From positions 1 through 15,650 of the forward strand of contig JBBIMW010000046.1 of the NCBI GenBank assembly GCA_037444185.1: 15,650 nt of DNA, given 5' to 3'. Of this stretch, positions 5,916 through 13,160 are shown piece after piece. Position numbers and translations under genes: made by a program. A model generated the notes under the pieces. It searched no databases, was not told the origin of the DNA, and was given only the letters and a program-made list of their open reading frames with translations. Source of the stretch: JAILZP01 sp037444185 (GTDB lineage: Bacteria > Bacillota > Desulfotomaculia > Desulfotomaculales > Desulfocucumaceae). Position 1 is the first letter of the stretch; the number at the start of each line of letters is the position of its first letter.

Positions 5916-8426
5916 TTACGCCTCCTCAATAATTAGAATTTCCATTTCATTAACTGGAGATTCACTGATGCCGTATGTATCGCTATAATAATGCCTGTCC
6001 AGATAGAGAATGCCTGTGCCTTTTTGTACTTCACGAATGATTTGTTCATTTGACAATTTCTCAAGCATATAAGGAAATACGTTGACAGAATATCTTTGCG
6101 CTTCTTTCATTAACTTATATTGTTTCTCCAAATTACCTGAGGCGCAAAGTTCATCGATGATTCGTTGGCCTACTGTCCCATAAGGAACAATGATGCCTCG
6201 GGTAGGCGAATCAATTGCCCGGAAGGCCTTCGAGGCCGTCATGAATGATTGCCGTAAAGGTACTCTGGGAAAAAAAGCATTAATTCTCTGATATTCATTT
6301 ACAGATATTGAGTTTATCGATAACAGGTCAAACAGATTGCCTGACCTGCCAACCACCGAATTGCTGCCTACTTTGTAACACATCTCCTCCTTCCGGTCAT
6401 AAAAATAATAATTATAGTAACGTTCCATGGCTTTCAGGCCGAGAATGTCCTCATCAAACTGTTTCGAATCTTCCCTGAATTCATCAAGCACACGCTCAGC
6501 CATATCTCTGCCGATTTTTATATCCTCCAGTTTATCTAGATTCTCATCTCTCGGATTGACAATGAAAACCCTTCCCATTTTTGGCCTCACACCGTTACGG
6601 TTGCAGCGCCCTGCCGCCTGGGCTATGGAGTCAAGCCCCGCCAGATAACGGATGACACTGCCAAAATCAATGTCAATCCCCGCCTCGATCAACTGGGTAC
6701 TAACGCATATGACCGGCTTTTTATCCGGCAGGCACATTTTAATATTGTCTAAGACATTCATGCGGTGCGCCGGGCACATGTTCGTGCTGAGGTGAAATAC
6801 ATCGGCTTTTGGGTGATCCCGAAGTTTTTTAAAGAGATTGACAGCGGCTTTTTTTGTGTTTACCACGATTAATACGCTACTTGTCTCACGTAATTCTTGT
6901 TCTGCAAGCTCGGCTACTTCGTGCTCGTTCCAGCCTCCAACCTTTCGCTGGTCATAAACCTCCACCCGTTTCAATTCTTTGAATAATTTTTGTGCATCCG
7001 GCATCATTTGTTGTCCCGGCGTGATCTGCAATGCTCTTTGTTCCGGGTCAACCTTATCCAGCAAAGGCTGGGTAGCTGTGCAAAGAACCACGGTTGAGCC
7101 GCAGCCCTGGATTATGAAACGGATTGCAACATTGAAGAGATGTACACACCTGACTGGAAGGGTTTGTATTTCATCAAATATTATCACCGCATTAGCTAGT
7201 TGATGCATTCTCCTGGGGTTTCTGGTTCCATAACCGAATAAGGCCTCCAGAAACTGAACCATGGTTGTAAAAACCACCGGCGCATCCCAATTTTCAGATA
7301 ATAGCTTTTGCCTAGTGCTTTCTTCCTCCGGAGTCAAATTGGAATGATGCTCCAGTACAATGTTGTTCAAAGAAGCTCCCTTGTTTGCTTGTTCTTCAAG
7401 AACCTCTCTGGCTTTCTCTGCATTTTGGTCTATAATCGAGGTGTATGGGATAATATAAATAATTCTGTCCATATTATGTTTGTTTGCATGATTCAAAGCA
7501 AACCTCAAGCTGGAAAGTGTTTTGCCTCCTCCTGTCGGCACGGTCAATTGATAAAGACCCTTTGGCCTGCTTGAAAAATTTAGGCAGTAATTAGAAATCT
7601 CCTTGCGCAAAGCATCAACCTTGGTTCTATTTCCGAGCTTACTTAAATATATTTCCAGCCTTTTTATTAAAACTGGCCAGGTCTCATAATTCCCATGCTT
7701 TCTTTGTTTTGCTTTCTCCGGAAATTCAAAATTTGCAGTGTTAAGCCTGTCCGCATCAATTAGGCAACTAAAAAGAAATCTAGTCAATAATCCAACTTTA
7801 AACATGAATGTTTCCTTTGAATCAATTTTTTCCTGTAATAATTTAAGTTTTTTGTTAAAATGACTGATAAATTTTCCATCGGATAATAACTCTTCGGTTT
7901 TTTGTTTGATGCTTGTATCTAAGTTTGATATAGATTCTTCTGTCCGTGTTTTTTCTTCAGGTTTGTTAATCCTCCTGGAAAAATTATTATCACCGTCAGG
8001 TGTTAAACAATCTATTAATCCGGAGTGGTGTGAAGCAATTATTAAAGACAGTATCTGTGAAGCCAGCAAACTCTCAGTGTCTTTAGTAGAAAAATACCTG
8101 TGTATAAATTGGGCACCGGAACTGGAATGATCTATTTTGCCTTTTTTTCCTTTTGCATCTACATAATCGTCCTCATCCGGGTCAATAAGGCCGGTTGCCG
8201 ATTGGATATAATGGTCAAATTCCATGCTTGCTTTGCCAAGGTCATGCAACAAACCAATTAATTCCCCATGCTTTTCCAGATCAATTTTTGAAGCAAATCG
8301 CCCCGCCAAAGAAGAAGTCTCTTTTAAGTGTTGCCACAAATCCTGAATTTCACCGTCTCTTTCACGGCGGCGCGCTATAAACTCTTTTTTTATTTTTGAA
8401 TATGCATCCGTTTGTCCGTTTTTCAT
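5916..8426 (-). CDS. cas3: Cas3 helicase-nuclease, type I-C
   Basis: This 836-residue protein is the effector that Cascade recruits to unwind and degrade target DNA. The N-terminal HD nuclease domain shows H61-D62 in GLLHDLGK, with further histidines near 100 and 133-134 (ASHHSG). The superfamily 2 helicase follows: Walker A VPTGGGKT (296-303), DEIQ box (418-421), TAT of motif III (about 450-452) and motif VI QAAGRCNRNG (about 603-612). No key residue is missing. The ATG at 8426 has GGAGG 8 bases upstream; the frame is open to a GTG at 8450 that lacks such a site. It is the first gene of the cas operon, with cas5c following after one base. Upstream is a 252-bp gap that should hold the operon promoter. 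Confidence 0.97.
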   Translation of the reverse strand: MKNGQTDAYSKIKKEFIARRRERDGEIQDLWQHLKETSSLAGRFASKIDLEKHGELIGLLHDLGKASMEFDHYIQSATGLIDPDEDDYVDAKGKKGKIDHSSSGAQFIHRYFSTKDTESLLASQILSLIIASHHSGLIDCLTPDGDNNFSRRINKPEEKTRTEESISNLDTSIKQKTEELLSDGKFISHFNKKLKLLQEKIDSKETFMFKVGLLTRFLFSCLIDADRLNTANFEFPEKAKQRKHGNYETWPVLIKRLEIYLSKLGNRTKVDALRKEISNYCLNFSSRPKGLYQLTVPTGGGKTLSSLRFALNHANKHNMDRIIYIIPYTSIIDQNAEKAREVLEEQANKGASLNNIVLEHHSNLTPEEESTRQKLLSENWDAPVVFTTMVQFLEALFGYGTRNPRRMHQLANAVIIFDEIQTLPVRCVHLFNVAIRFIIQGCGSTVVLCTATQPLLDKVDPEQRALQITPGQQMMPDAQKLFKELKRVEVYDQRKVGGWNEHEVAELAEQELRETSSVLIVVNTKKAAVNLFKKLRDHPKADVFHLSTNMCPAHRMNVLDNIKMCLPDKKPVICVSTQLIEAGIDIDFGSVIRYLAGLDSIAQAAGRCNRNGVRPKMGRVFIVNPRDENLDKLEDIKIGRDMAERVLDEFREDSKQFDEDILGLKAMERYYNYYFYDRKEEMCYKVGSNSVVGRSGNLFDLLSINSISVNEYQRINAFFPRVPLRQSFMTASKAFRAIDSPTRGIIVPYGTVGQRIIDELCASGNLEKQYKLMKEAQRYSVNVFPYMLEKLSNEQIIREVQKGTGILYLDRHYYSDTYGISESPVNEMEILIIEEA

Positions 8427-8678
8427 TATGATTGCCTCCGTAAAATACACGCAAAATTAAAAATAATTAAGCCTTCGATAGAGCCATTGATGAAGAGCCA
8501 TTATGGCGGGTATCCAGCCGGACACCCCATCATCATAAATAACCAGGAACAGACCACAAATGCAATATGGCCTCCAATGGCAGCGCAGCTAAAATAAACC
8601 AATTTCATGTAAATATTTGTTCTTTTATTATAGAATCCTCCATACTGCGAAAAAAAATATAAATGTGTTCCGGCGCAG
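8427..8678. other. Intergenic region between cas3 and spoVAF
   Basis: These 252 bp contain no credible gene and separate the cas operon from the spore genes. They should hold the cas promoter on the minus strand. The best -10 match there is a perfect TATAAT (8632-8627) about 200 bp before cas3, but its -35 region is only a run of T. Closer to cas3 are a 9-base direct repeat AGAGCCATT (8480-8488 and 8494-8502) and the small palindrome GCCAT-T-ATGGC (8497-8507). The minus strand after the stop of spoVAF has a T-rich tract (about 8650-8660) but no convincing terminator stem. Confidence 0.5.
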
Positions 8679-10202
8679 TTATTTTGAGCCGCCTTTGTTC
8701 CTTTTCAGCGCCGGCCCCGGGACGCTTTGGCTTATCCTGTCCCGTGACTTGAGTACCGATGGCCTGACATTGCCCACCGGGACAGGGGTGCGCACCAATA
8801 CATTTTTCAGGGCGGTCCAGTTAAAGGGAATGAGGGGCCAGAGGTAGGGCACCCCGAAGGACTTGGTGAAGGCCAGGTACGTCAGGAAGGCCAGTGTCCC
8901 AATGAACAATCCCGGCAGCCCGAGGGCGGCCACCATGACCAGCAGGAAAAGTCTGACCAGCCTGTTGGAGAGGCTCAGCTCGTAACTGGGGGTGAGGAAT
9001 GTGCCGATCATGGCTATGGCTACGTACATTACCACTTCGGCGGAAAAAAGTCCCACCTCCACCGCGATCTGTCCCAGCAGCAGGGCGGCGATAATGCTTA
9101 TGCCGGCGGCCAGGGCCGAAGGTGTGTGTATTGTGGACAGGCGCACCATGTCCACGGAAATTTCCGCCATTATGAACTGAAAAAAAAGCGGCACTTTTCC
9201 AGGCTTTTCCGGGCCGATGAAACGCAGTTCCGGGGGCAAAAGGCCGGGGTTTGTGGCGGCCAGCAGCCAAAGGGGCAGCAGGAAGAGAGATACGGCTATG
9301 CCGAAATATCTGACCAAACGGATATATACTCCCGTGGCAGGGCTCTGCCGGTATTCCTCGGCGTGCTGCAGGTGGTGCCAGAAGGTGGATGGGGTAATCA
9401 TGGCGCTGGGGGATGTGTCCACCAGCACCAGGGCGTGCCCTTCCAAGAGGTGGACGGCCGCCACGTCGGGGCGTTCGGTGTATCTCACCCTTGGGAACAG
9501 GTTCCAGTATGAACCGGGAGAGATCAATTCTTCCACAGCCTTTTCCGCCATGGGCAGACCGTCTATTTTTATTCTCCCGACGTTTTTTTTCACATTTTCC
9601 ACCAGTTGAGGGTTGGCCACGTCCTTTATGTAGCAGATAACCACGTCGGTTTTGGATCTGTCCCCGGCCTGCATCACTTCCATGCGCAGACGGGGGTCCC
9701 TGATCCTTCTCCGGATCAGGGCGGTGTTGAAAACCAGGGTTTCCACAAATCCGTCCCGGGATCCCCGCACCACCTTTTCCAGATCCGGCTCCTCCGGCTG
9801 GCGGGCGGGATATGTGCGGGCATCTATGACGATGGCCGTGTCCTCGCCGTCTATGAGCAGCGCCTGGGGACCCATGAGCACCTTGGCTACCACGTCCTCC
9901 AGGGTGCTTACCTTTTCCACCTCTGTGTAGGGCAAGCGCTGCTTTATTATTTTGTCGAATGTGCCCAGGGCCACCTTCCCTGGACTGGTGTCCAGGAGTT
10001 CCTGGAGTATCAGGGTGACGATCTGGTCATTGGTCAGGCCGTCGATAAAAAGAAGGGCCACTTTAACCCTGCCCACAGTCATCTCCCGGAGGATAATATC
10101 GAAGTTTTCTTTAATGGACATCCTCTGTTCCAAAAAAGACAGGTTTTCCTCGAGATCCCTGCTGATGGCGGTAATCCGCCTGTCGTCAGTCGCCTCTGCC
10201 AT
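8679..10202 (-). CDS. spoVAF: Stage V sporulation protein AF, GerA family
   Basis: This 507-residue protein belongs to the GerA A-subunit family and resembles SpoVAF, an inner-membrane protein of the spore linked to germination and ion or dipicolinate release. A soluble N-terminal half (about 1-290) holds the GerA stretch RRRIRDPRLRMEVMQAG. It is followed by about five membrane segments (roughly 297-316, 340-355, 363-385, 386-405, 416-447). The SpoVAF-like end PYLWPLIPFNWTALKNVLVR (452-471) precedes a basic tail. The ATG at 10202 has GGAG 8 bases upstream and overlaps the end of spoVAEA by 17 bp, so the two are co-translated. The pairing with spoVAEA separates it from ordinary GerA receptor subunits, which come with B and C subunits; none is present here. 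No truncation is visible. Confidence 0.92.
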   Translation of the reverse strand: MAEATDDRRITAISRDLEENLSFLEQRMSIKENFDIILREMTVGRVKVALLFIDGLTNDQIVTLILQELLDTSPGKVALGTFDKIIKQRLPYTEVEKVSTLEDVVAKVLMGPQALLIDGEDTAIVIDARTYPARQPEEPDLEKVVRGSRDGFVETLVFNTALIRRRIRDPRLRMEVMQAGDRSKTDVVICYIKDVANPQLVENVKKNVGRIKIDGLPMAEKAVEELISPGSYWNLFPRVRYTERPDVAAVHLLEGHALVLVDTSPSAMITPSTFWHHLQHAEEYRQSPATGVYIRLVRYFGIAVSLFLLPLWLLAATNPGLLPPELRFIGPEKPGKVPLFFQFIMAEISVDMVRLSTIHTPSALAAGISIIAALLLGQIAVEVGLFSAEVVMYVAIAMIGTFLTPSYELSLSNRLVRLFLLVMVAALGLPGLFIGTLAFLTYLAFTKSFGVPYLWPLIPFNWTALKNVLVRTPVPVGNVRPSVLKSRDRISQSVPGPALKRNKGGSK

Positions 10203-10809
10203 TTGCGCTACTCCTGTGCAGTATTTCCCTCAATGCTTTGGTGGTGAGGGGCGCCCCCCGGTCCGGGTCGTCGGCCCCGTCCATTTTCCCAATGTCCCCG
10301 ATGCCGATTATGACCGGTATGTTCAGTCTGCTCAGCACTTCCACCGTATCGCCGGTCAGAAAAGAGGTTTCTTTACCCGTCACCCGGCCGTCCTTGTCCA
10401 CCGCCCGGCCGGTTAATTCGCCGGCGCTGGTCACCGAGCAGTCAACCGCCACAGAGCCGGCGGATTCCGTGTTGGAGGCGACAGCCAGCACCCCCAGCAC
10501 CTCCAGGCCGGGGTGTGCGGCCAGGTATTCTAAAGCCCTTTCTCCGCTTCCCTGGCCCAAAAATCCTCTATCGTCCAGCATTACCACCACCGGGTCGTGG
10601 GGAGTGCTGTTGATCATCCGCGCCAGTTGATCTCCGGTCAGGCGGGTGGGGTTGCCCGCCGAACAGGAGATGCACCTGGCCCCTATGTTGCGGGACGCCG
10701 CCTCCAGCGCCCTTTTTGCCGCCGGATCCCCGTCGGTGACCAGGATCACCTTTTTCTTGCGGCGAACCTCTGGCGGTCGCCCGGTTCTACTGGTGGAATT
10801 AATATCCAT
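10186..10809 (-). CDS. spoVAEA: Stage V sporulation protein AE (SpoVAEa-type)
   Basis: The product of about 207 residues matches SpoVAEa, a soluble protein of the spore inner membrane surface encoded with the SpoVA dipicolinate channel genes. Recognisable parts are KKKVILVTDGDPAAKRAL, SCSAGNPTRLTGDQLARMI, HDPVVVMLDDRG, LEVLGVLAVASNTESAGSV and the C-terminal NIPVIIGIGDIGKMDGADDP. It has no signal peptide or membrane segment. The start is uncertain: ATG at 10809 is used here, but its AAGG lies only 2 bases away. A GTG at 10839 would add ten residues without a ribosome site. The N-terminal 17 residues before RRKKKV look unlike the core and may be unconserved. It is followed directly by spoVAF with a 17-bp overlap; the usual neighbours spoVAC, spoVAD and spoVAEb are absent. 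Confidence 0.9.
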   Translation of the reverse strand: MDINSTSRTGRPPEVRRKKKVILVTDGDPAAKRALEAASRNIGARCISCSAGNPTRLTGDQLARMINSTPHDPVVVMLDDRGFLGQGSGERALEYLAAHPGLEVLGVLAVASNTESAGSVAVDCSVTSAGELTGRAVDKDGRVTGKETSFLTGDTVEVLSRLNIPVIIGIGDIGKMDGADDPDRGAPLTTKALREILHRSSANGRGD

Positions 10810-10964
10810 CACCTTCCGGTGGTTATTCTTCCACACCACGCCCGCTTTATGCGCATGGAGTCACGTTGGGGCGTGGGCGCCGGAATCGGATGGTGATTTG
10901 CTCGCCCCCCCCCGCCGGCCGGTGCGAGGCATAAAATACGACCGGTCTGTTCTCTGCCGGAACC

Positions 10965-11159
10965 TCAGGCTCTGTGGGCGATTTTAAGGTTGGCTCTGTA
11001 TCCCACCACTTTTCCGTTTTCCACATTGGCAGTGAAATTGACCACTTCCACCCCCACGATTTCGTTTAATGATTTGGAGGCCTCGCTGACGGCGGACTGA
11101 ACGGCGTCTTTCCACCCGGCGGAAGATTCTCCAACCATTTCACTAACCTTGATGTGCAT
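10965..11159 (-). CDS. Dodecin family protein
   Basis: This 64-residue protein has the beta-alpha-beta-beta layout of dodecins, small proteins that assemble into hollow dodecamers and in many species store flavins. MHIKVSEMVGESSAGWKDAV is followed by the single helix, then VEVVNFTANVENGKVVGYRANLKIA forms the two long strands. The aromatic residue that stacks on flavin in classical dodecins (W in the RWFEV-type motif) is replaced by Gly in IVGVEVV, so flavin binding should not be assumed. The ATG at 11159 has GGAG 8 bases upstream; a longer frame back to 11216 is open but the extra residues are not dodecin-like. It lies upstream of spoVAEA on the same strand, with a 155-bp gap and no clear terminator, so co-transcription is possible. 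Any link to spores is inference. Confidence 0.9.
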   Translation of the reverse strand: MHIKVSEMVGESSAGWKDAVQSAVSEASKSLNEIVGVEVVNFTANVENGKVVGYRANLKIAHRA

Positions 11160-11281
11160 ATTTCCATCTCCTTTATGATTGATAAATAATGTGGACATCC
11201 GTCCTGCAACCACCATTTATTATCCCCCCGCCCCGCCGGAAAATACACTATGAAAATTTGAGCCCAAAGCCGTATAACGCC

Positions 11282-11310
11282 TTGACAAAGCAACATGTAA
11301 ATATTAGACT
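11282..11310 (+). promoter_or_regulatory. Candidate sigma-A promoter of the SDH protease gene
   Basis: TTGACA (11282-11287), a perfect -35 hexamer, is followed after exactly 17 bp by TAGACT (11305-11310), a 4 of 6 match to the -10. The -10 directly abuts the ATG at 11311. If it is used, transcription starts near 11317 and that ATG cannot be the start codon. Confidence 0.5.
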
Positions 11311-11343
11311 ATGACAGCAAATGTAACTATCCGGCCGGGGGTG

Positions 11344-12180
11344 ATGATTATTAAAGTGGACTTTTCCAGTATTATGCTGCTGCTGTTTTTGGTGCTGGCG
11401 TTCATGCCCATGGTCAGGCAGCAGAGACTGCAGGCGCAGAGATTTCAAGCCTTCCGACAGCTTGAGAAAAAAAGGGGGTCCAGGGTGATTGCCCTTATTC
11501 ACAGGCAGGAGCTGATCTCATTTTTCGGCATACCGCTGACCAGTTATATCACAGTGGACGACTCCGAACAGGTTTTAAGGGCCGTAAGGCTCACTCCCAG
11601 GGATATGCCCATTGACCTGGTGCTGCATACGCCCGGAGGGCTGGTGTTGGCGTCGGAGCAGATCGCCCACGCCCTTCGCCACCACCCGGCCCGGGTGACG
11701 GTCTTTGTGCCCCACTACGCCATGTCCGGCGGCACAATGATTGCCCTGGCGGCCGACGAGATTATAATGGATCCCAACGCAGTGCTGGGGCCCGTCGACC
11801 CCCAGATCGGCAAGTACCCGGCGGTTTCACTGATCAAGGTGGTTAAGGAAAAGAACATCAACGATGTGGACGATGAAACGCTGATCCTGGCGGATGTGGC
11901 CCAAAAGGCCATGGCCCAGGTAAAAGCCAGGATCCACGATATTTTGAGAGGCCGCCTGGATGATGAGAAGGCCGGGGTGCTCGCCGAAATGCTGACGGAA
12001 GGGCGGTGGACCCACGATCATCCCATAGGATGCCGTGAGCTGACGGACCTGGGTCTTCCGGTCTGCGGGGACATGCCCGCCGAAATATACGAACTGATGG
12101 ATCTGTTTCCTCAGCCCATGCGGCGCCAGCCCACCGTAAACTACATCCCTCTGCCGTACGGGAAGGAGAAAAAGACATAA
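11344..12180 (+). CDS. SDH family Clp-fold serine protease, membrane-anchored
   Basis: The protein (278 residues from the ATG at 11344) belongs to the Clp-fold serine proteases related to SppA and to archaeal-type membrane proteases (DUF114 family). One N-terminal membrane segment (IMLLLFLVLAFMPMV, about 10-24) would anchor it. The core has KRGSRVIALIHRQE, IDLVLHTPGGLVLASEQIA, and the nucleophile Ser128 in HYAMSGGTMIALAADEI. It continues with LGPVDPQIG and a His-containing WTHDHPI segment that probably completes the triad. The substrate is unknown. Start choice is open: ATG 11311 abuts a promoter-like -10; ATG 11344 has GGGGG only 2 bases away; GTG 11356 has GGTGAT 10 bases upstream. Homologs as I recall them have few residues before the membrane segment. 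It is divergent from the dodecin gene and overlaps the deacetylase gene tail to tail by 40 bp. Confidence 0.88.
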   Translation: MIIKVDFSSIMLLLFLVLAFMPMVRQQRLQAQRFQAFRQLEKKRGSRVIALIHRQELISFFGIPLTSYITVDDSEQVLRAVRLTPRDMPIDLVLHTPGGLVLASEQIAHALRHHPARVTVFVPHYAMSGGTMIALAADEIIMDPNAVLGPVDPQIGKYPAVSLIKVVKEKNINDVDDETLILADVAQKAMAQVKARIHDILRGRLDDEKAGVLAEMLTEGRWTHDHPIGCRELTDLGLPVCGDMPAEIYELMDLFPQPMRRQPTVNYIPLPYGKEKKT

Positions 12181-13052
12181 TCCTCTTTTTCGATATTTTC
12201 CCGGTGTCCGGCGGTGAATTCATATGCTATTTCAGAAAGATGGACGAATTCAATGCCCATTTCCTCCATCCCGGGAATCATCTCCTCAAGGGCCCGGGCT
12301 GTAATCCTGCCGCCGCGCCCCACGTGCCCGATACCCACCGCCCGGCCCTTCTTAAGGGCTTCCCGGCCCAGTTTGAGTAGTTGTTTTCTGGTGAAATCCG
12401 GACTTTTCAAATCGTCCAAAAAAATGTCCCTACTGATGCATGTGATTCCCAGTTCTTGGCACAGACTGGGAATCAGGGTTTTTTCCGTGGTTCTGCTGTC
12501 CAGCACGAAAAAGTTTTTTTCCTGCGCCACCTGTAAAATGAGCCTCATTGCCCTTTCATCGGCGGTGACGGCCGAACCCATGTGGTTGTTGAAGCCCACG
12601 GCGTGGGGCACTGACTCGAAGTCCATGCTGACCATTTTTTTTATTTCCCGGTCCGGCATACCGGTGGTGATGGATCCCGGTCCCAGCCATTTTTTCTTTC
12701 CCCTCACCGGTTCCAGCGGCAGGTGGACAATTATCTGGTGCCCTTTCCCGGCGGCTTCTTCGGCGTGCTTGACGGTGTTCTCCAAATTGGGCATAACTGC
12801 GCAGGTTATGGGTATCCCCAGGGAAAGCATTTCACTGACGCCCTCGGAGTTGTACTGTCCAAAATCGTCAATCACTATAGCCACCCTGGCTTTTCCCGGC
12901 ACCGTCCTCTTTCCCCCCGGCATATGGTCCGACAGTATTGATTCTCCTTTGGACGGTGTGACAAGCATGGAATCAGCCGCCGCTGAGACGGAAACTGGCT
13001 GGTCCGCCGGCGCTGTGAACAACATCGCTATAAAAAGACACCATGCCATCAT
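12141..13052 (-). CDS. Divergent polysaccharide deacetylase family protein (YibQ-like)
   Basis: This 303-residue protein matches the divergent polysaccharide deacetylase family (DUF610, YibQ), which has the NodB-type barrel and is thought to act on extracytoplasmic glycans; the substrate is not established. A signal peptide is likely at residues 1 to about 25 (MMAWCLFIAMLFTA, then SVSAAADS). After a linker the catalytic core begins with D62-D63 in VAIVIDDFGQYN. Then come H110 in IIVHLPLEP and H157 in GFNNHMGSAVTADERAM, which are family positions for metal or catalysis. The start ATG at 13052 is supported by a very strong GGAGGTGATG ending 7 bases upstream. Its 3' end overlaps the convergent protease gene by 40 bp. 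It is divergent from cwlD, so both may be expressed together during cortex formation; that is inference from position. Confidence 0.92.
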   Translation of the reverse strand: MMAWCLFIAMLFTAPADQPVSVSAAADSMLVTPSKGESILSDHMPGGKRTVPGKARVAIVIDDFGQYNSEGVSEMLSLGIPITCAVMPNLENTVKHAEEAAGKGHQIIVHLPLEPVRGKKKWLGPGSITTGMPDREIKKMVSMDFESVPHAVGFNNHMGSAVTADERAMRLILQVAQEKNFFVLDSRTTEKTLIPSLCQELGITCISRDIFLDDLKSPDFTRKQLLKLGREALKKGRAVGIGHVGRGGRITARALEEMIPGMEEMGIEFVHLSEIAYEFTAGHRENIEKEDYVFFSFPYGRGM

Positions 13053-13078
13053 AAACCGACATCACCTCCGGGCTCCGC

Positions 13079-13100
13079 CGCCCGGCAGGGCGACTTTTTT
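13079..13100 (+). terminator. Possible plus-strand intrinsic terminator before cwlD
   Basis: CGCCC (13079-13083) and GGGCG (13088-13092) form a 5-bp GC stem with a four-base loop GGCA, followed two bases later by six T residues (13095-13100). This is terminator-like on the plus strand. No plus-strand gene ends nearby; the nearest is the protease gene at 12180, so it would stop read-through antisense to the deacetylase gene before cwlD. The stem is short. Confidence 0.4.
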
Positions 13101-13160
13101 ATTATTTGTTTTAACATTGCGAAATAATACATATAAATATCTGTGCCGGAGGTCTGTCCA

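Noticed and set aside
8595..8665. Perfect TATAAT on the minus strand upstream of cas3 as the cas promoter
   Set aside because: The -35 region at proper spacing is only T residues, and the site is about 200 bp from cas3 in AT-rich DNA. It is mentioned in the intergenic entry but not called as a promoter.
9606..10247. 213-codon plus-strand open frame opposite spoVAF
   Set aside because: It is an antisense reading of a GC-rich conserved gene and has low-complexity, unfamiliar sequence; no ribosome site or domain supports it.
10905..10913. Run of nine C between the dodecin and spoVAEA genes, flanked by CTCGC and GCGAG
   Set aside because: The flanks form only a 5-bp stem around a large GC-rich loop and no T run follows on either strand, so I do not call a terminator. 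The run is mainly a spot where sequencing errors are likely.
11160..11216. Longer dodecin start at 11216
   Set aside because: The additional 19 residues are unlike dodecins, and the strong Shine-Dalgarno sequence directly before the ATG at 11159 fixes the start.
13101..13140. Sporulation sigma factor promoter for cwlD
   Set aside because: CATATAAAT resembles a -10 of sigma-E or sigma-G type, but no matching -35 element at the right distance could be defended by eye.
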